Positions 7,253-13,361 of a DNA stretch of 14,914 nt are shown here, piece after piece. The notes beneath the pieces are model-generated. The model searched no databases and was not told the origin of the DNA. It worked only from the letters and a program-made list of their open reading frames with translations. Positions within the stretch are counted from its first letter, which is position 1; each line of letters starts with the position of its first letter. The stretch is taken from contig URJC01000030.1 of the NCBI GenBank assembly GCA_900548135.1, positions 1-14,914 of the forward strand, read 5' to 3'. The translations under genes were made by a program, and so were the position numbers. Origin of the DNA: an uncultured Odoribacter sp. GTDB lineage: Bacteria; Bacteroidota; Bacteroidia; Bacteroidales; Marinifilaceae.

Positions 7253-8797
7253 TTAATTTTCTAATTCCCGGTTATACCGGTTATAAAAATGATATTCATA
7301 AATATAATACGATGGCACCTCGATAATCTTCAAGGTAATATGGTACCGGAAGGCCCATTTTCTCCGTAAAGAGAATAATCCTCTTTTCAGGTAAGCTCCG
7401 ACAAAAGGATGGACTTTTAATACAATATGCTTATTCCTTTTTTCTGAAACATAAAATTCCAGTTCATCTTCAATTTTATCAACTATCAGGATTGCAGCCT
7501 CAGCTTTACCGGTACCGTGGCACACCGGGCATAGTTCAGTTGTATCCACCGTCATTGCAGGACGTACCCGTTGCCGGGTAATCTGCATCAAGCCAAACTT
7601 ACTCAAAGGCAGGATCGTATGTTTTGCCCGGTCTATCTCCATACACTCCTTCATCTTATCGAACAACTTCTGCCGGTTCTCAGCCTTCTGCATATCGATA
7701 AAATCAATGACGATAATCCCTCCCATATCACGCAATTGCAACTGCCGGGCAACTTCTTCAGCAGCAGCCAAGTTTACTTCAAGAGCATTGGTTTCCTGAT
7801 CATCCCCTAATTTAGTCCGGTTTCCGCTATTCACATCTATCACATGAAAAGCCTCCGTATGCTCTATGATCAGGTAAGCACCGTTTTTAAAAGAAACCGT
7901 TTTTCCCAGTGAAGATTTAATTTGTTTGTCCACTCCAAAATGATCCAAAATTGGAATTTCCGGAGATACATATTTGACAATATCTTGTTTTTCAGGTGCT
8001 ATCGTACTCAAGAAATGCCTGATCTCCTTGCTTAAAGTAATGTCATTTACATAAACATTCTCAAAGGAAGGATTCAATATATCCCTCAAAATAGCACTTG
8101 TCCGGTCAATTTCTCCCAAAATCAACTTGGGAGGTTCCATATCCCGGATATGTTTGAAAGCTGTTTCAAAGCGTTCTACCAACTCTTTCAGTTCGCTATC
8201 AAAAACAGCCACTTTTTTCCCTTCAGCAACAGTACGGACAATAACACCGTAATTTTTAGGCTTTATGCTTTCAATCAAACGTTTCAGACGTTTCCGCTCT
8301 TCAGGAGATTTAATCTTCTGTGAAACAGAAACTTTATCTGAAAAAGGCATTAAAACCAGATTCCGCCCGGCAATACTCAATTCAGATGTTAAACGGGGAC
8401 CTTTAGTCGAAATCGGCTCTTTAGCCACCTGTACAGCGACCCATTGTCCGACAGTCAGAATGTCAGCAATCTTCCCATTTTTACTAATTTCCGGTTCCAG
8501 TTTCAGCTTCGATACCGACATCCCCTTCCGGGCAATACATTGTTTTATATAACTATCCAGAGAATGAAATTGCGGGCTTAAATCCAAATAGTGCAAAAAA
8601 GCATCTTTCTCATACCCCACGTTTACGAAAGCAGCATTCAATCCGGGCATGATTTTTTTTACCTTCCCCAGATATATATCTCCAACTGCAAATTGCATAC
8701 TGGTTTTCTCTTTGGTCAGCTCAACCAATTTCTTTTCCCGTAGCAACGCAATCACAATTTCATCTGCTTTTACGTCTATAACTAACTCACTACTCAC
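7253..8797 (-). CDS. rng: Ribonuclease G (RNase E/G family endoribonuclease)
   Basis: This 514-residue enzyme cleaves single-stranded RNA in rRNA maturation and mRNA decay. The N-terminus SSELVIDVKADEIVIALL matches Bacteroidota RNase G. An embedded S1 domain follows from about residue 37 (GDIYLGKVKKIMPGLNAAFVNVG). The catalytic DNase I-like region shows EAFHVIDVNSGN (D321) and GIIVIDFIDM (D365), the pair of metal-binding Asp known from RNase E. CPVCHGTG (C423, C426) is the Zn-link that joins two subunits. The start codon is GTG at 8795-8797, chosen because it begins the conserved N-terminus; no in-frame ATG fits. There is no RNase E-type C-terminal scaffold. An inverted repeat overlaps its predicted promoter. 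Confidence 0.95.
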   Translation of the reverse strand: MSSELVIDVKADEIVIALLREKKLVELTKEKTSMQFAVGDIYLGKVKKIMPGLNAAFVNVGYEKDAFLHYLDLSPQFHSLDSYIKQCIARKGMSVSKLKLEPEISKNGKIADILTVGQWVAVQVAKEPISTKGPRLTSELSIAGRNLVLMPFSDKVSVSQKIKSPEERKRLKRLIESIKPKNYGVIVRTVAEGKKVAVFDSELKELVERFETAFKHIRDMEPPKLILGEIDRTSAILRDILNPSFENVYVNDITLSKEIRHFLSTIAPEKQDIVKYVSPEIPILDHFGVDKQIKSSLGKTVSFKNGAYLIIEHTEAFHVIDVNSGNRTKLGDDQETNALEVNLAAAEEVARQLQLRDMGGIIVIDFIDMQKAENRQKLFDKMKECMEIDRAKHTILPLSKFGLMQITRQRVRPAMTVDTTELCPVCHGTGKAEAAILIVDKIEDELEFYVSEKRNKHIVLKVHPFVGAYLKRGLFSLRRKWAFRYHITLKIIEVPSYYIYEYHFYNRYNRELEN

Positions 8798-8806
8798 CGC
8801 TATAAA

Positions 8807-8872
8807 TTATTTTTGATTTCAGATTTACGATTCTGATTCATTTTCGTATATTTCATCGTAAATCAAAAATAA
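8807..8872. repeat. Imperfect inverted repeat over the rng promoter
   Basis: GATTTACGAT (8822-8831) is complementary to ATCGTAAATC (8855-8864), and TTATTTTT (8807-8814) to AAAAATAA (8865-8872): 18 pairs in total with a 7-base bulge (8815-8821) on one side and a 23-base centre. One arm contains the predicted rng -7 box, and its mirror gives a second TATTTTTG facing the other way. Confidence 0.7.
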
Positions 8873-8896
8873 ATCCTCGTTATTTAATTAAATAAA
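8864..8896 (-). promoter_or_regulatory. Predicted promoter of rng
   Basis: On the minus strand, TTTA (8893-8896), a 21-base spacer, then TATTTTTG (8864-8871), matching TAnnTTTG. The start of transcription would be near 8857, giving a leader of about 60 bases. The -33 element overlaps the terminator hairpin of the upstream gene pair. Confidence 0.5.
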
Positions 8897-8923
8897 CCTA
8901 AAGACAAATGCCTTTAGGTTTAT
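8892..8923 (-). terminator. Terminator of the hup / mS38-like pair
   Basis: A perfect 12-bp stem, ATAAACCTAAAG (8892-8903) with CTTTAGGTTTAT (8912-8923), closes an 8-base loop. On the minus strand it is followed by TTAATTAAATAA, U-rich though not a pure T run. It begins 25 bases after the stop of the mini-gene. Confidence 0.75.
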
Positions 8924-8948
8924 ATCTTTTACTCACAAACGCAAAGAA

Positions 8949-9038
8949 TTACTTCTTCTTATGACGATTCTTTCTCAGTCTTTTTTTCCGTTTGTGGGTA
9001 GCCATCTTATGTCTTTTTCTTTTTTTACCGCTTGGCAT
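8949..9038 (-). CDS. 29-residue AURKAIP1/COX24-domain (mS38-like) basic protein
   Basis: A complete small gene: ATG at 9036-9038, TAA at 8949-8951, 29 residues beginning MPSGKKRKRHKMATHKRKKR and ending RKNRHKKK. About two thirds of the residues are Lys, Arg or His, and the KRKKRLRK core matches the short domain shared by Bacteroidota mini-proteins and the C-terminus of mitochondrial ribosomal protein mS38 (AURKAIP1/Cox24, DUF1713). It is therefore probably a small-subunit ribosomal protein bound to rRNA; this is family inference. It lies 14 bases after the HU-family gene on the same strand, and those 14 bases consist largely of a strong Shine-Dalgarno, AAGGAGG, 5 bases before the ATG. No other gene in the window has such a site. 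Coupled translation with the HU gene is possible. Confidence 0.88.
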   Translation of the reverse strand: MPSGKKRKRHKMATHKRKKRLRKNRHKKK

Positions 9039-9043
9039 AAATT

Positions 9044-9050
9044 CCTCCTT
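9044..9050 (-). promoter_or_regulatory. Strong Shine-Dalgarno of the mS38-like gene
   Basis: The minus strand reads AAGGAGG, seven bases complementary to the canonical 16S rRNA tail, with a 5-base spacer (AATTT) to the ATG. It starts 4 bases after the hup-type stop codon. Strong sites are rare in this phylum, where the anti-SD is held by bS21, bS18 and bS6. Confidence 0.85.
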
Positions 9051-9052
9051 TC

Positions 9053-9340
9053 TTATTTTTTAACATTACCCTTTACCTCGTTAACAAAACTCTTGGATGG
9101 TTTGAATGAAGGAATAAAATGTTCCGGTATTTTGATAGTTACGTTTTTAGAAATATTCCGGGCTGTTTTTTCAGCTCTTTTTTTCACCACGAAACTACCG
9201 AAACCTCGCAAATAAACGTTTTTACCTTCAACAACGGAATTTTTAATTGACTCCATAAAGGCCTCCACCGTAGCTTGTACTGCTACTTTCTCAATCCCAG
9301 TCGTTCTCGAAATTTCGTTAACAATATCCGCTTTTGTCAT
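9053..9340 (-). CDS. HU/IHF-family DNA-binding protein
   Basis: This 95-residue nucleoid protein starts MTKADIVNEISRTTGIEK, the standard family N-terminus; an upstream in-frame extension of 20 residues (MQTENRAKR...) lacks support and lies across the predicted promoter. The dimerisation helices are followed by GKNVYLRGFGSF (residues 40-50) and the DNA-binding arm. At the arm tip the usual RNP becomes RNI (R61, N62, I63), so the DNA-kinking proline of classical HU/IHF is replaced, although P72 and P77 follow in KIPEHFIPSFKPSK. Such sequences are common among Bacteroidota paralogues annotated as IHF-beta-like, as I recall. It forms an operon with the mS38-like mini-gene, linking nucleoid and ribosome functions, and is divergent from ssb. 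Confidence 0.93.
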   Translation of the reverse strand: MTKADIVNEISRTTGIEKVAVQATVEAFMESIKNSVVEGKNVYLRGFGSFVVKKRAEKTARNISKNVTIKIPEHFIPSFKPSKSFVNEVKGNVKK

Positions 9341-9397
9341 TTTCTTTAAATATTTAATATTCAATAATTTATTTCTTTTTGCCCGATTTTCAGTTTG

Positions 9398-9405
9398 CAA
9401 ATATA
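9398..9405 (-). promoter_or_regulatory. Predicted -7 box of the HU-family gene
   Basis: The minus strand reads TATATTTG, an exact TAnnTTTG match. At -33 there is only a T run. The leader would be about 50 bases, and the start of transcription would exclude the 20-residue extension, supporting the start at 9340. Confidence 0.55.
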
Positions 9406-9453
9406 AAGCTTTTCCGTTAAGAATAAAAAAAACGGGATGATTTTTGTCATTTT

Positions 9454-9484
9454 TTTCTGATTCAGATTTTTTTCCTTAACTTCG
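9454..9484 (+). promoter_or_regulatory. Predicted promoter of ssb
   Basis: TTTC (9454-9457), a 19-base spacer, then TAACTTCG (9477-9484), one mismatch from TAnnTTTG. The start of transcription would be near 9491, giving a leader of about 150 bases that contains the perfect palindrome. Confidence 0.45.
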
Positions 9485-9551
9485 CTTTTCAGAAAAATTT
9501 CCTGGCCTTACTCATTGAAGGTAACAAATTTTTTCGTAACTTGTGTAAAAT

Positions 9552-9569
9552 TTAAGTCTATAGACTTAA
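9552..9569. promoter_or_regulatory. 18-bp perfect palindrome upstream of ssb (possible operator)
   Basis: TTAAGTCTATAGACTTAA is a complete palindrome with no spacer, 69 bases before the ssb ATG. With no room for a loop it is more likely a protein-binding site at the DNA level than an RNA hairpin. The regulator is unknown. Confidence 0.5.
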
Positions 9570-9638
9570 TACTCACGTTGCAACAAGATCCTGGGAAATT
9601 TTATAAATGTTATCATGAAACACTAACAAGGAATAACT

Positions 9639-10082
9639 ATGGTAAATAAAGTCATATTAATCGGAAATGTAGGAGCTGATCCTGAGGTCAGATACCTGGA
9701 TGGTGGGGTTGCCGTTGCCAATCTCCGCCTGGCCACCACAGAAAGATACAGAAATAAAAACGGTGAAAATATTGACCAAACTGAATGGCATAACATCGTT
9801 TTGTGGAGGGGATTGGCTGAAATCGTAGAAAAATATGTCCGTAAAGGCATGCGCCTGTATATAGAAGGACGTATCCGTACCCGTTCATGGGACGATCAGA
9901 ATGGTAATAAAAGATATACAACCGAAATCTGGGCTGATAATATGCAAATGTTATCTTACAAACAAGAAGGTGATAACGGAGGAAATACTCCAAGGCCTTA
10001 TAATGCCCCGGCCAGCCCGGCAACAAGTTCGCAGCCTGAGCCTCCGATGACCCCTGACGACAACGACGATTTGCCATTCTAA
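9639..10082 (+). CDS. ssb: Single-stranded DNA-binding protein
   Basis: This 147-residue protein has the SSB OB-fold from residue 1 to about 110 ([71 protein letters not shown]), then a Pro/Ser/Asn-rich linker and the acidic tip DDNDDLPF, which recruits replication and repair partners. It acts as a homotetramer at replication forks and in recombination. The ATG at 9639 is preceded by AAGGA with a 6-base spacer, a moderate Shine-Dalgarno. gldE follows on the same strand after 87 bases that contain a long hairpin. The palindrome in the leader suggests regulation, perhaps by a damage-response repressor, but that is inference. Confidence 0.97.
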   Translation: MVNKVILIGNVGADPEVRYLDGGVAVANLRLATTERYRNKNGENIDQTEWHNIVLWRGLAEIVEKYVRKGMRLYIEGRIRTRSWDDQNGNKRYTTEIWADNMQMLSYKQEGDNGGNTPRPYNAPASPATSSQPEPPMTPDDNDDLPF

Positions 10083-10095
10083 TGCTAAAAATATG

Positions 10096-10147
10096 AACTA
10101 AAGGCTATGGGCTCTCACAAAAACACAACTGCCTGCAGCCTTTAGTT
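10096..10147 (+). terminator. Hairpin between ssb and gldE (terminator or attenuator)
   Basis: A perfect 11-bp stem, AACTAAAGGCT (10096-10106) with AGCCTTTAGTT (10137-10147), encloses a 30-base loop. The T run (10165-10171) comes 17 bases later and overlaps the gldE start codon. Part of the transcripts could stop here, lowering gldE relative to ssb; otherwise it is a processing or stability element. Confidence 0.5.
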
Positions 10148-10169
10148 TGTTATTGTTTAACTAATTTTT

Positions 10170-11477
10170 TTGATTTTGGAAACAGACGTTTATGACGCGG
10201 CCCAGAGTATTTTCCGCGGTTCTTTTGATCTTATAGATATTGTATTTATTATCATTCTGCTATTTTTGTTACTGGTTTCTGCCCTGGTTTCCGGTTCTGA
10301 GGTTGCCTATTTTTCCTTGACGCCCGGCGATCTGGACAAACTCAAAGAAAAAGGGTACGATAAAGTTTCCAACCTCCATAAGAGACCCAATCTTTTATTA
10401 TCAACGATTTTGATTACCAACAATTTTGTAAATGTTGGCATTGTCATTCTCTCTACTTATCTCGTTAATTCTATGTTTGATTTCTCGGGGAGTCCGGTAT
10501 TGGGTTTTATTATTCAGGTCATTCTGGTCACCTTCCTGATTTTACTATTCGGAGAAATTATTCCTAAATTATATGCCAATCGTTCTCAGGTACGGGTTGC
10601 AATCCTTATGGCTGGCCCGCTCACTTTCCTGACCTATCTGTTCCGGCCTTTATCTGTACTGTTAATAAAATCAACCTCGCTGATCAGTCATCGGATTGCC
10701 AAGAAGGACGGACTTTCTATAGACCAGCTGTCTAAGGCCCTGGAATTAACCGAAGATGCAGAAATCAACGATGAAAAAGACATACTGGAAGGAATCGTCC
10801 GTTTCAGTAACATCGATGCAATCGACATTATTCGTCCCCGCATCAACATTATAGCAATCGATATTGAGGACGACTTTGATCAGGTAAAAGCCGTCGTAAT
10901 CGAACACGGATATTCCCGCCTACCTGTATACAAAGAAAATCTGGATACAATCGAAGGTATCCTTTACGTAAAAGATCTTCTGGCACATTTGAAAAAAAAA
11001 CGGGATTTTAATTGGCAATCTTTGATAAGGCCAGCTTATTTTGTACCGGAAACAAAAAAAATCAACGACTTGCTGGAAGAATTCCAATTGAAAAAGGTAC
11101 ATATGGCCATTGTTGTCGATGAATATGGAGGTACTTCCGGCATTGTGACGATGGAAGATATACTGGAAGAAATTGTCGGGGAAATCAATGATGAGTATGA
11201 CGAAAAGGAAGAAACTTTTGTACATCTGCCCAACAACACCTATATCTTTGAAGCTTGTACCCTGCTAAATGACTTTATAAAAATTGTAGACGCTGACCAG
11301 AACAGTTTCAAAAATATAGAAGGTGAAGCCGATACTTTGGCCGGCTTGATTCTCGAAATAAAAGGCGAACTACCCAAAAAAGACGAAGAAATTGTTTATC
11401 ATGAACATAAATTCACAGTATTGGAAGTTGATAACCGGAGAATTAAAAAAATCCGGTATGAAAAAATAGAGTGCTAA
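10170..11477 (+). CDS. gldE: GldE-like CNNM/CBS-domain membrane protein (gliding motility-associated)
   Basis: 435 residues. Membrane part (about 20-170) is a CNNM/DUF21 domain with LLVSALVSGSEVAYFSL and LLFGEIIPKLYANR; then a CBS pair (about 215-335) with EHGYSRLPVYKENLDTIEGI and VDEYGGTSGIVTMEDILEEIVGEI; and a C-terminal CorC_HlyC domain (about 350-430). This is the layout of TIGR03520 GldE, linked to GldD and type IX secretion/gliding in Bacteroidota, though also found in non-gliding gut species; related CNNM proteins move Mg2+. The only possible starts are TTG at 10170 or TTG at 10176, since an in-frame stop is at 10158-10160 and the first ATG is about residue 102. The start sits in a T run downstream of the ssb hairpin. 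Order ssb-gldE is conserved in Bacteroidales; the following gldD or sfp-like gene is not here. Confidence 0.9.
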   Translation: MILETDVYDAAQSIFRGSFDLIDIVFIIILLFLLLVSALVSGSEVAYFSLTPGDLDKLKEKGYDKVSNLHKRPNLLLSTILITNNFVNVGIVILSTYLVNSMFDFSGSPVLGFIIQVILVTFLILLFGEIIPKLYANRSQVRVAILMAGPLTFLTYLFRPLSVLLIKSTSLISHRIAKKDGLSIDQLSKALELTEDAEINDEKDILEGIVRFSNIDAIDIIRPRINIIAIDIEDDFDQVKAVVIEHGYSRLPVYKENLDTIEGILYVKDLLAHLKKKRDFNWQSLIRPAYFVPETKKINDLLEEFQLKKVHMAIVVDEYGGTSGIVTMEDILEEIVGEINDEYDEKEETFVHLPNNTYIFEACTLLNDFIKIVDADQNSFKNIEGEADTLAGLILEIKGELPKKDEEIVYHEHKFTVLEVDNRRIKKIRYEKIEC

Positions 11478-11500
11478 ACTTTTCAAGCTTTCCGCAAACC

Positions 11501-13063
11501 TTACTTCACTGCCGTATAAGGAACCGGAATATTCAAAATCTTGCAAAGCAGCGGCAAAACAGAGGTCATCTGACATTCCGCAGGTAAATTGGTCAAAGTT
11601 CCGGCTCCGTACAAATACAAAGGTACCTTGTTACGTTTGCTGTAACGGGCATAATTATCTTCCCGGTCTTTCAAGGCCGGAACCCAGGTAGGCTGAAGAG
11701 CATATAAAACATCCCCGCTTCTTTTCTGTGAAAAAGCATTCTGAAACAGCACTTCAACTCCTGACGACGATGCATTATGAGTCAGTGAATGTGCTGTCAG
11801 TACACGTGCCACCCCCTCAAACTCAACAAGGAAATCTGCAATCTTATCTTGCATATCTTTTAACGGAATCTTTCTTTTCTCAATCAAAGCCCGGTCCAGG
11901 TATATCTGAGTCGCATCATAGTCCAGCACCCATTCTCCATCCCCATAAACCAAATTCAAAAAAGATTTCAACAAGGCAACTGCCTTAAAGATACTAAAGT
12001 AATCCGATGACAACCGCATCTTATTCAATTCTTCCGGCAGTAGCTCACGGGCTTCGGAAAAGGTCAGGAAAACAGTATAATTCCCCTTTCCTACCCGTGT
12101 ATCCAAGTCTGCAAACAGTCTTTCCAAATCCCGGTCCAACCTCAACACAAGATCCTGAAACTCTTTAGCATATACCCCAAAATCCCGGTTCATATAATCC
12201 AGACAGGAAAAATTCAAGGCCAGCAAATCTGCATCATTATCCATTCCCAGTTGTTCTGCCCTCACCAATTCTTTTGTCAGATCCACAACTTGTGTATTCA
12301 CATAAGGAGTCGCTTTCAAAATACGGTAAGTCTCATACTTACGTTTTGCCTGTGCCAAATCGTAATAAAAACCATTGGCCATGCCAACTTTACTTTTCAA
12401 CTTCATAACCGTAGAATTTCCTTGCTCATCTGCTAACGACATCCATCCCCGATGGACAAAAAAATCACTTTCAACTTTTGCATTATAATCATTCAACCAT
12501 CCTGGCAAAGAATCAACATAGTAATCAGAAGAAATCCATTTGCCTGTTTTTTCACTCAACCACAATGCCAGGTTAGCACAACTCCCACCGCTAAGTACAG
12601 CTTCTTCACCATTGACAGCCACACTATAAACCTTTGAGAAAACGTTATTCATCTTCATCGCACATCCCAAAGTCAAAGCCTGTAACCAATCAGGAGTCAT
12701 TCCTTTTCCTTCATCCCCGATCAAAGAAGCTTCGTCATTAATCACATTATTTTGTCGCCGGTTGCGCAACCGGTCGTACCACTCATGAGACACCACTCCA
12801 TGCTCAGAAGGCAACAAACCTGTATATATCGTAGCCTGGTCTACACCTGTCTGGGAATACAAATAATTATAATCTGCCATCAATTGCTTCCCCTGAGACG
12901 TCAATCTCTTAAAGCCCCCCTCACAAAGATCATTCTGATATATCATTAACCACTCCGGATAAAAATTACTAATCGTAATCCCAACCACCAACTTCGTCTT
13001 ATTTTCCACCCCAAACACCACCATATTCCACAACAGCAATATTCCCAAAAGTCCCTTTTTCAT
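11501..13063 (-). CDS. PafA-like alkaline phosphatase homologue with lost active site (predicted pseudoenzyme)
   Basis: A 520-residue protein with an N-terminal signal sequence (about 1-19), hence periplasmic or secreted. Whole-length similarity to PafA-type alkaline phosphatases is clear: KLVVGIT, CEGGFKRL, TIYTGLLPSEHGV, HEWYD, GKGNYTVFLT, SGDVLYALQPTWVP, VPLYLYG. By my alignment the catalytic residues are replaced: metal Asp by S32, nucleophile Thr by A77, active-site Asn by H93, Lys/Arg pair by an Asn/Glu-type segment (about 151-154), metal His after the retained D289 by R293, the DH pair by S336/E337, and the last metal His region lacks HGT (about 469-472). The protein is uninterrupted and well conserved, so it is unlikely to be a pseudogene. 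The start at 13063 begins the signal peptide and lies just after an excellent promoter. Role unknown: binding, scaffolding or regulatory. Confidence 0.85.
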   Translation of the reverse strand: MKKGLLGILLLWNMVVFGVENKTKLVVGITISNFYPEWLMIYQNDLCEGGFKRLTSQGKQLMADYNYLYSQTGVDQATIYTGLLPSEHGVVSHEWYDRLRNRRQNNVINDEASLIGDEGKGMTPDWLQALTLGCAMKMNNVFSKVYSVAVNGEEAVLSGGSCANLALWLSEKTGKWISSDYYVDSLPGWLNDYNAKVESDFFVHRGWMSLADEQGNSTVMKLKSKVGMANGFYYDLAQAKRKYETYRILKATPYVNTQVVDLTKELVRAEQLGMDNDADLLALNFSCLDYMNRDFGVYAKEFQDLVLRLDRDLERLFADLDTRVGKGNYTVFLTFSEARELLPEELNKMRLSSDYFSIFKAVALLKSFLNLVYGDGEWVLDYDATQIYLDRALIEKRKIPLKDMQDKIADFLVEFEGVARVLTAHSLTHNASSSGVEVLFQNAFSQKRSGDVLYALQPTWVPALKDREDNYARYSKRNKVPLYLYGAGTLTNLPAECQMTSVLPLLCKILNIPVPYTAVK

Positions 13064-13081
13064 ATAAATTTGAATTTTAGG

Positions 13082-13114
13082 CAAAGGTAGGTAAATTTTA
13101 GAACGAGTACCAAA
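13082..13114 (-). promoter_or_regulatory. Promoter of the phosphatase-like gene
   Basis: The best match to the Bacteroidota promoter in the window: on the minus strand TTTG (13111-13114), a 21-base spacer, then TACCTTTG (13082-13089). Transcription should start near 13075, leaving a leader of about a dozen bases. This argues against the 100-residue upstream extension of the open frame and shows the gene is meant to be expressed. Confidence 0.8.
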
Positions 13115-13327
13115 ATTTAAAGTAACGATTAACGATGAACAATGAAAACATCCGTACGTTATCCTCACAGTTCCGCCTCCCCCCACACCGTATGTACTTA
13201 TATGCCCGCATGATATCCAACAAACTGATTGAAATAATTTCCGTATTGAAACTACATTTTCATTAAAAAAAAGGCATATATAATAATAATTTAGAACTAT
13301 TTCTGTGAAGTATCCCATTTTGTTTAC

Positions 13328-13335
13328 TATATTTA
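13328..13335 (+). promoter_or_regulatory. Predicted -7 box of the tetR-lrp unit
   Basis: TATATTTA differs from TAnnTTTG at the last base; TTCTG around 13301-13305 could serve at -33. The leader would be about 20 bases, consistent with the ATG at 13362 and not with an in-frame ATG at 13305. Confidence 0.4.
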
Positions 13336-13361
13336 CAGCAGAAAAAGAATTCACGTTAACC

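Larger units (their letters stand above)
9341..9638. other. Divergent intergenic region between hup-type gene and ssb
   Basis: 298 bases, A/T-rich, with no coding sequence I can support. It carries the two divergent promoter boxes (9398-9405 minus; 9454-9484 plus), a small TCTGA-T-TCAGA palindrome (9456-9466), the 18-bp perfect palindrome at 9552-9569, and the weak AAGGA site in front of ssb. In other Bacteroidales a mutY gene often sits between the two genes; no trace is seen here. Confidence 0.65.
13064..13361. other. Divergent intergenic region with a G-rich block
   Basis: 298 bases between the phosphatase-like gene and the TetR-like gene. It holds a promoter on each side, a short AACGAT repeat (13123-13136), and a block at about 13150-13220 whose minus strand is G-rich (GTGTGGGGGGAGGCGG, 13173-13188), unlike the A/T-rich surroundings. 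That block faintly resembles sequence near the 3' end of group II introns. No coding sequence is supported. Confidence 0.55.

Noticed and set aside
9341..9400. 20-residue upstream extension of the HU-family gene
   Set aside because: HU proteins start at MTKADIV here, and the extension overlaps the predicted promoter box.
9688..10077. 129-codon open frame on the minus strand within ssb
   Set aside because: A shadow of ssb with no domain and no promoter or start context.
13228..13251. Two ATTGAAA copies, considered as CRISPR repeat remains
   Set aside because: Only two 7-base copies 17 bases apart, no spacer regularity and no cas genes.
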